Below the pieces are notes generated by a model. The model saw nothing but the letters and a program-made list of their open reading frames with translations. It was not told where the DNA came from and did no database searches. From positions 3,038,001-3,102,000 of the forward strand of contig NZ_CP087968.1 of the NCBI RefSeq assembly GCF_024703895.1: a DNA stretch of 64,000 nucleotides, given 5' to 3'. Positions 62,303 through 64,000 of the stretch are shown piece after piece (within the stretch, counting starts at the first letter, position 1; each line of letters opens with the position of its first letter). Source of the stretch: Nocardioides sp. B-3. Its GTDB lineage: Bacteria; Actinomycetota; Actinomycetes; Propionibacteriales; Nocardioidaceae. Both the position numbers and the translations under genes were made by a program.

Positions 62303-63050
62303 ACTGGGGGACCGGGGGCCGATCATCGCCTTCTGCCACGGCCTCTTCGGCCGGGGCAAGAACTGGACGCAGATCGCCAAGGCGTTCGCCGATGACCACC
62401 GGGTGCTGCTGATCGACATGCCCAACCACGGGCGCTCGGGGTGGACCGAGGGCTTCGCCTACGCGGACTCGGCCGACGACGTCGCCGCGCTCTTCGGTGC
62501 CGACGATCCGGTGACGCTGATCGGTCACTCGATGGGCGGCAAGATCGCGATGGCGATCGCGCTGCGCCATCCCGAGCTCGTCTCGCGGCTGGTGGTCGTT
62601 GACGTGTCGCCGGTGGCCTACGAGTCCGGGCGCGAGTTCCTCGGCTACATCGACACGATGCGCGCCTGGATCTCGGCACCCCGGAGCGGCGTGACCCGGG
62701 CCGACGAGGCGCTGCGCGGCGCCGTACCCAACACGACGGTGCGCAGCTTCCTGCTGCAGAACCTCCGGCGCGAGGGCGACGGCTGGCGCTGGATGCTGAA
62801 CCTCGACCTGCTGTCCAAGCACATGTCCGAGCTCGCGGGCTGGCCGGCGGACGAGCTCCGTGGGTCCTACCCCGGACCGGTGCTGTGGATCGGCGGCGCC
62901 AACTCGGCGTACGTCGCCGACGACTACGCGACGGCGATGGAAGCGCTCTTCCCCCGGGTGCGACGGGTGACGATCAAGGGCGCCGGGCACTGGGTGCACT
63001 CCGAGCAGCCCGCGGTGTTCGTCGAGGTGCTGAAGCGGTTCGTCTCCTAG
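62274..63050 (+). CDS. Alpha/beta hydrolase
   Basis: A 258-residue alpha/beta hydrolase. The oxyanion strand is IIAFCHGLFGRGKNW, the nucleophile elbow is LIGHSMGGKIAMAIAL near residue 86, the acid is likely in VLWIGGANSAYV and the catalytic His is in IKGAGHWVHSEQP near residue 241. Esterase or thioesterase activity is likely, with the substrate unknown. The frame is intact. Its opening codons are duplicated 787 bases upstream. Confidence 0.9.
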   Translation: MSATQLNVTRLGDRGPIIAFCHGLFGRGKNWTQIAKAFADDHRVLLIDMPNHGRSGWTEGFAYADSADDVAALFGADDPVTLIGHSMGGKIAMAIALRHPELVSRLVVVDVSPVAYESGREFLGYIDTMRAWISAPRSGVTRADEALRGAVPNTTVRSFLLQNLRREGDGWRWMLNLDLLSKHMSELAGWPADELRGSYPGPVLWIGGANSAYVADDYATAMEALFPRVRRVTIKGAGHWVHSEQPAVFVEVLKRFVS

Positions 63051-63072
63051 GCCTGCTGCCGCGCGCTCATTC

Positions 63073-63608
63073 CTATCCGCGCTGGCGCGCGCGGTAGGCG
63101 GCAACGGCCTCGCGGTTGCCGCAGGTGGTCGAGCAGTAGCGCCGGGAGCGGTTGCGCGAGAGATCGAGGACCAGCCCGTCGCAGTCGTCGGCCGCGCAGA
63201 TGTCGAGGCGGTCGTGCTCGTCGGCGCGGATCACGTCGATCATCGCCATCGCGGTCTCCACCAGCACCCGCTCCGCGAGGCGGAGCGTCGTCGTCGATCG
63301 CGTGGATGTGCCAGTCGAGCCGGTCGTGGCGGACCAGTCGAGGCACGGCCGTCGCGTCGGCCGGGGATGCCGTTGACGAGCTCCACCGACGTGGCCCGAT
63401 CCGCGGTGAGCAGCTCGCGCAGGGCACCACGCACGGCACGGACCGCCTCGAGCTCGGCCGCGTCACGGCGGTGTCCACCGGAGTACTCGTGCTCGGCGTA
63501 GAACGCCGACAGCTCCTCGACCGTGGTCAGGGTGTCGGGGTCGAGGGCCGAGTTGGCGAGCGCCACGGCGGCCTGCAGCGACCCCGCCGTGTCATCAGTG
63601 AAAGTCAC
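63073..63608 (-). CDS. CGNR zinc-finger protein
   Basis: About 177 residues. The C-terminus is a CGNR zinc finger: ICAADDCDGLVLDLSRNRSRRYCSTTCGNREAVAAYRAR, with the ligands C-x4-C-type pair and CSTTCGNR. The N-terminal part is the family's ABATE domain (LANSALDPDTLTTVEELSAF). These are thought to be transcription factors. Indels near 63358 (CCTGG) and 63282 split the frame. GTG at 63608 is the start; it is divergent from the transporter that follows. Confidence 0.88.
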
Positions 63609-63647
63609 GTTGACACCTTACCAAGTGTGCGCGTAGCGTCATGACCC

Positions 63648-64000
63648 ATGGCGACGATGACTCATGACACCCCCGTGGCCCGGTCGTCCAACACCACGAC
63701 CGGGCTGGCCTTCGCGGTCGCGTCCGCGGTGTCCTTCGGGCTCTCCGGCGCCCCGGCTCGCGGCCTGCTCGATGCGGGCTGGACGGCGGGGTCGGCCGTC
63801 GCCGTACGCATCACGATCGCTGCCGTCGTGCTGGTGGTCCCCGGTGCGCTCGCGCTGCGTGGTCGCTGGCACCTGCTGCGCGAGAGCCGGCTCGTGGTGA
63901 TCGGCTGCGGCGTCGCCGCGGTCGCCGGTGCGCAGCTGTGCTACTTCTACGCCGTCAGCCACATGCAGGTCGGCGTGGCCCTGCTGATCGAGTACACCGC
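63648..64000 (+). CDS. EamA/DMT-family transporter, N-terminal part
   Basis: The first 117 residues of a protein that runs off the window. It has the four N-terminal helices of an EamA-type permease (GLAFAVASAVSFGLSGAPARGLLDAG, VAVRITIAAVVLVVPGALAL, LVVIGCGVAAVAGAQLCYFYAV). Pro at 63752 is Leu in relatives (CCTGG). Drug or metabolite export is typical of the family; the substrate is unknown. It is divergent from CGNR across a 39-base gap. Confidence 0.82.
   Translation, partial: MATMTHDTPVARSSNTTTGLAFAVASAVSFGLSGAPARGLLDAGWTAGSAVAVRITIAAVVLVVPGALALRGRWHLLRESRLVVIGCGVAAVAGAQLCYFYAVSHMQVGVALLIEYT

Overview
The window is a chromosomal stretch of a high-GC actinobacterium, most likely a Nocardioides-like member of the Nocardioidaceae (Propionibacteriales). 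The evidence is the gene order tRNA-Arg, argS, lysA, hom, thrC, thrB, rho, rpmE, prfA, prmC, tsaC, wecA and the atp operon, a fused Kgd-type 2-oxoglutarate enzyme, NucS mismatch endonuclease, nickel superoxide dismutase with its SodX protease, an LCP cell-wall ligase and a SigB/SigF-type sigma factor. No rRNA, insertion sequence, prophage or CRISPR array was found, and only one tRNA.

A caution governs every entry. Many genes, including essential ones (atpA, atpB, atpD, atpG, rho, prfA, argS, hom, thrC, wecA, kgd), carry apparent frameshifts. At most of them the expected codon contains CCTGG or CCAGG (CCWGG); the letters shown are CCCGG, CCCCGG, CCGG, CCGGAG or similar. Many invariant leucines also read as proline at the same motif. 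I read this as systematic consensus error at a probably methylated motif, not gene decay, so split reading frames are annotated here as single genes.

Layout. 1-1730: end of a membrane protein, then a sigma factor and its anti-sigma factor. 1727-5260: an arsenic-type module with an MFS transporter, an ArsO-like flavoprotein and a divergent ArsR-ArsN fusion regulator. 5370-6205: sodN and sodX. 6258-10197: malic enzyme, a serine hydrolase, an alcohol dehydrogenase and a short-chain dehydrogenase. 10207-13210: a TetR regulator divergent from a ferredoxin-reductase and fatty-acid-desaturase pair, with a palindromic operator. 13221-17469: two small conserved proteins and kgd. 17633-20593: a lipoprotein, an LCP protein and a secreted protein. 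20765-27260: tRNA-Arg, argS and the lysine/threonine genes. 27417-33942: rho to wecA. 34025-41743: ATP synthase, closed by a clear terminator. 41848-48644: DUF2550, YbjJ-like MFS, GNAT, ArsR-SRPBCC fusion, cob(I)alamin adenosyltransferase, STAS protein, ethylmalonyl-CoA mutase and a phosphatase. 48653-51181: a small Cys protein behind an iron-box-like site, DUF952, NucS and a GNAT-MOSC reading frame. 51255-54284: two tandem multidomain 3-hydroxyacyl-CoA dehydrogenases. 54404-64000: a LuxR-type LAL regulator, VOC, WYL, SRPBCC, an unknown membrane-anchored protein, acyl-CoA synthetase, HIT, alpha/beta hydrolase, CGNR and EamA genes.

Functional links: the adenosyltransferase can supply the cofactor of the nearby B12 mutase. 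The reductase probably feeds electrons to the desaturase. Acyl-CoA synthetase and the hydroxyacyl-CoA dehydrogenases point to fatty acid breakdown. Several short repeat families lie between genes: a 22-bp tandem unit at two loci 46 kb apart, a pair of 64-bp-spaced palindromes, and a 16-bp-armed hairpin preceded by direct repeats. They are the least explained sequence in the window.
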